64,000 bases of DNA from NCBI RefSeq assembly GCF_900114035.1, contig NZ_FORP01000003.1:1-64000 (forward strand). The letters are read 5' to 3'. The notes beneath the pieces were generated by a model. That model saw nothing but the letters and a program-made list of their open reading frames with translations, was not told where the DNA came from and did not search any database. The position numbers and the translations under genes were made by a program. How positions within the stretch are numbered: the stretch's first letter is position 1; each line of letters begins with the position of its first letter. This stretch comes from Amycolatopsis sacchari. Lineage in GTDB: Bacteria > Actinomycetota > Actinomycetes > Mycobacteriales > Pseudonocardiaceae. Shown here piece by piece: positions 62,911-64,000 of the stretch.

Positions 62911-64000
62911 TGGCCTCGTTTTCTCCCCTGCCGCGCGCGGGGACCACCCCGAACTGGTTCGCCTCGGTCATGGGTACCGGCATCGTCGCCAACGCCGTGC
63001 CCGTCCTGCCCCTGCACCTCCCGGGACTGCGCGGCGCGGCGACGGTGGTCTGGGCCATCGCGGCGGTGTGGCTGGTGGTGCTGTGCGCCGTGATGGCCGG
63101 TGAGTGGCGCCGCAACGCGTCCGGCCAGTTGGCGCAGCTGCGGGACCCCGTTCTGGCGCATTTCTGGGGAGCGCCGCCGATGGCGCTGCTGACCGTCGGC
63201 GCGGGCACGCTCGCGCTGGGGCGGGACTGGATCGGCCTGCCCGCCGCCCTCGGGGTGGCGTGGGTGCTGTGGGTGGCGGGGACCGCGCTGGGCCTCGTGA
63301 CGGCGGTCGGGCTGCCGTACCGGATGATCACGGGTCGCGTGGTCGACGGTGAGGCGTTCGGCGGCTGGCTCATGCCGGTCGTCCCGCCGATGGTCTCGGC
63401 CGCGACGGGTGCCGCGCTGGTGCCGCACCTGCCCGCGGGACAGGCGCGGTTGACGATGGTGCTGGGGTGCTACGCGTTGTTCGGGGTGAGCCTGTTCGCC
63501 ACGCTCGCGCTGCTGCCGCTGATCTGGCACCGCCTGGTGCGCGGCGGTCCGGGTCTGGCGCCGGGTGGTTCGGGTCTGGCGCGCGGCGGTCCGGGGCTGG
63601 CGCCGGGCGGTCGGGGTCTCGCGCCGGGCGGTTCCGGCCTGGCGCCGGATGGCCCGGATCTGGCGCGCGGCGGTCCGGGTGTCGCGCCGGGCGGTCCGGG
63701 TCTGGCGTCCGATGGCCCGGGGCTGGTGCGCGGCGGCCCGGGTCTGGCGCCGACGGTGTGGATCGTGCTGGGGCCGTTGGGCCAGTCGATCACCGCGGCG
63801 AACCTCCTCGGCGGGGTCGCACCGTTCGGGGCGGCGGGACGGTGGCTGGGCGTGCTGTACGGCGTGCCGACGTGGGGGTTCGCGATGCTGTGGCTGGTGC
63901 TGGCGATCGCGGTGGTCGTGCGGGCGGGGGCGCCGTTTTCGTTGACGTGGTGGAGTTTCACGTTCCCGCTCGGGACCTGCGTGACCGGGACGTGCGCGCT
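62911..64000 (+). CDS. TDT family transporter (TehA/SLAC1-like), 3' end beyond window
   Basis: Open to the right edge, at least 363 residues. The start MASFSPLPRAGTTPNWFASVMGTGIVANAVP (ATG 62911; GTG 62905 possible) and the series of membrane helices match the tellurite-resistance/dicarboxylate transporter (SLAC1-like) family, which exports anions such as malate or sulfite. The six-helix first part is followed by a hydrophilic insert of ten 7-residue repeats (63539-63748), then more helices (WIVLGPLGQSITAANLLGG). Regulation by the divergent LysR gene is likely. The C-terminus is not in the window. Confidence 0.85.
63539..63748 (+). repeat. 21-bp tandem repeat inside the TDT gene
   Basis: Ten in-frame 21-bp units encode [R/P/S][G/D]G[P/S/R][G/D][L/V][A/V], for example RGGPGLA and PGGSGLA. 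The unit is G/C-only apart from few T/A, so slippage could change the number. The insert lies in a loop between predicted helices. Confidence 0.9.

Noticed and set aside
63470-63961. Pro/Arg-rich collagen-like protein on the minus strand at the right end
   Set aside because: It is the antisense of the 21-bp repeat insert of the transporter gene.

Overview
The window is very GC-rich, gene-dense, and has strong G/C bias at third codon positions. Many starts are GTG or leaderless. The gene set and order (nucleoside salvage cluster, sdhCDAB, an SCO4848-like membrane protein beside a D,D-carboxypeptidase, a YhjD-like protein, then trpS) point to a chromosomal segment of an actinomycete. A Pseudonocardiaceae member such as Amycolatopsis or a close relative is most likely; this taxonomic call is inference from gene content and style.

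Layout. Positions 1-326 hold the leader and probable promoter region of a ribosomal RNA operon that runs leftward out of the window. 327-8158 is a mixed accessory/housekeeping stretch: SDR oxidoreductase, a frameshifted XRE regulator, FMN reductase, small membrane protein, histidyl-tRNA synthetase, a MerR regulator coupled to an aldo/keto reductase, TetR, DinB-like protein, upp and a DUF1707 protein. 8155-11440 is deoC followed by a two-gene aldehyde dehydrogenase pair that looks like a split ALDH16. 11628-16254 holds a cutinase, a TetR gene divergent from two tandemly duplicated P450s plus a 3Fe-4S ferredoxin, and a headless and tailless gene remnant. 16255-21420 is a polyol/sugar ABC uptake operon with a zinc dehydrogenase, divergent from a SorC-type regulator, with two near-identical operators. 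21409-26616 contains a third P450, a secreted repeat protein, a PEBP-family gene followed by an array of degenerate copies of its own 3' end, a MarR regulator and an MFS exporter. 26594-36741 holds a DUF3516 helicase, an acidic conserved protein, a lipoprotein, an MFS transporter, adenosine deaminase, a coiled-coil protein, and a zinc alcohol dehydrogenase divergent from its TetR regulator.

36738-43699 (all minus strand) is a nucleoside uptake and catabolism unit: BmpA-type lipoprotein, a double ATPase, two permeases, cytidine deaminase and thymidine phosphorylase. With upp, deoC/ALDH and add elsewhere in the window it can import nucleosides, deaminate or phosphorolyse them and dispose of deoxyribose phosphate. 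44048-47508 is succinate dehydrogenase. 47635-50122 is a methyltransferase, a small membrane protein and a D,D-carboxypeptidase. A decayed IS481-family element (50169-50900) sits next to the stop codon of the YhjD-like gene. 52089-54352 is a small type VII secretion-associated module (YbaB-like protein, EspC-like protein with YxxxD motif, WxG-containing large candidate substrate). 54445-55381 is a cupin/DUF4865 pair. 55385-60817 is a MacAB-like ABC efflux operon that carries two different adaptor proteins and a DUF5666-like lipoprotein. The window ends with trpS, a LysR regulator and a truncated TDT-family transporter with an in-frame 21-bp repeat insert.

The most unusual signals are the tandem array of PEBP gene tails (23681-24180), the split ALDH16 pair, the tandem P450 duplication that includes its promoter, the recurrent in-phase palindrome GTCCACWGTGGAC that fixes an otherwise rare ACT codon, and the number of start codons lying 6-8 nt after a TANNNT box.
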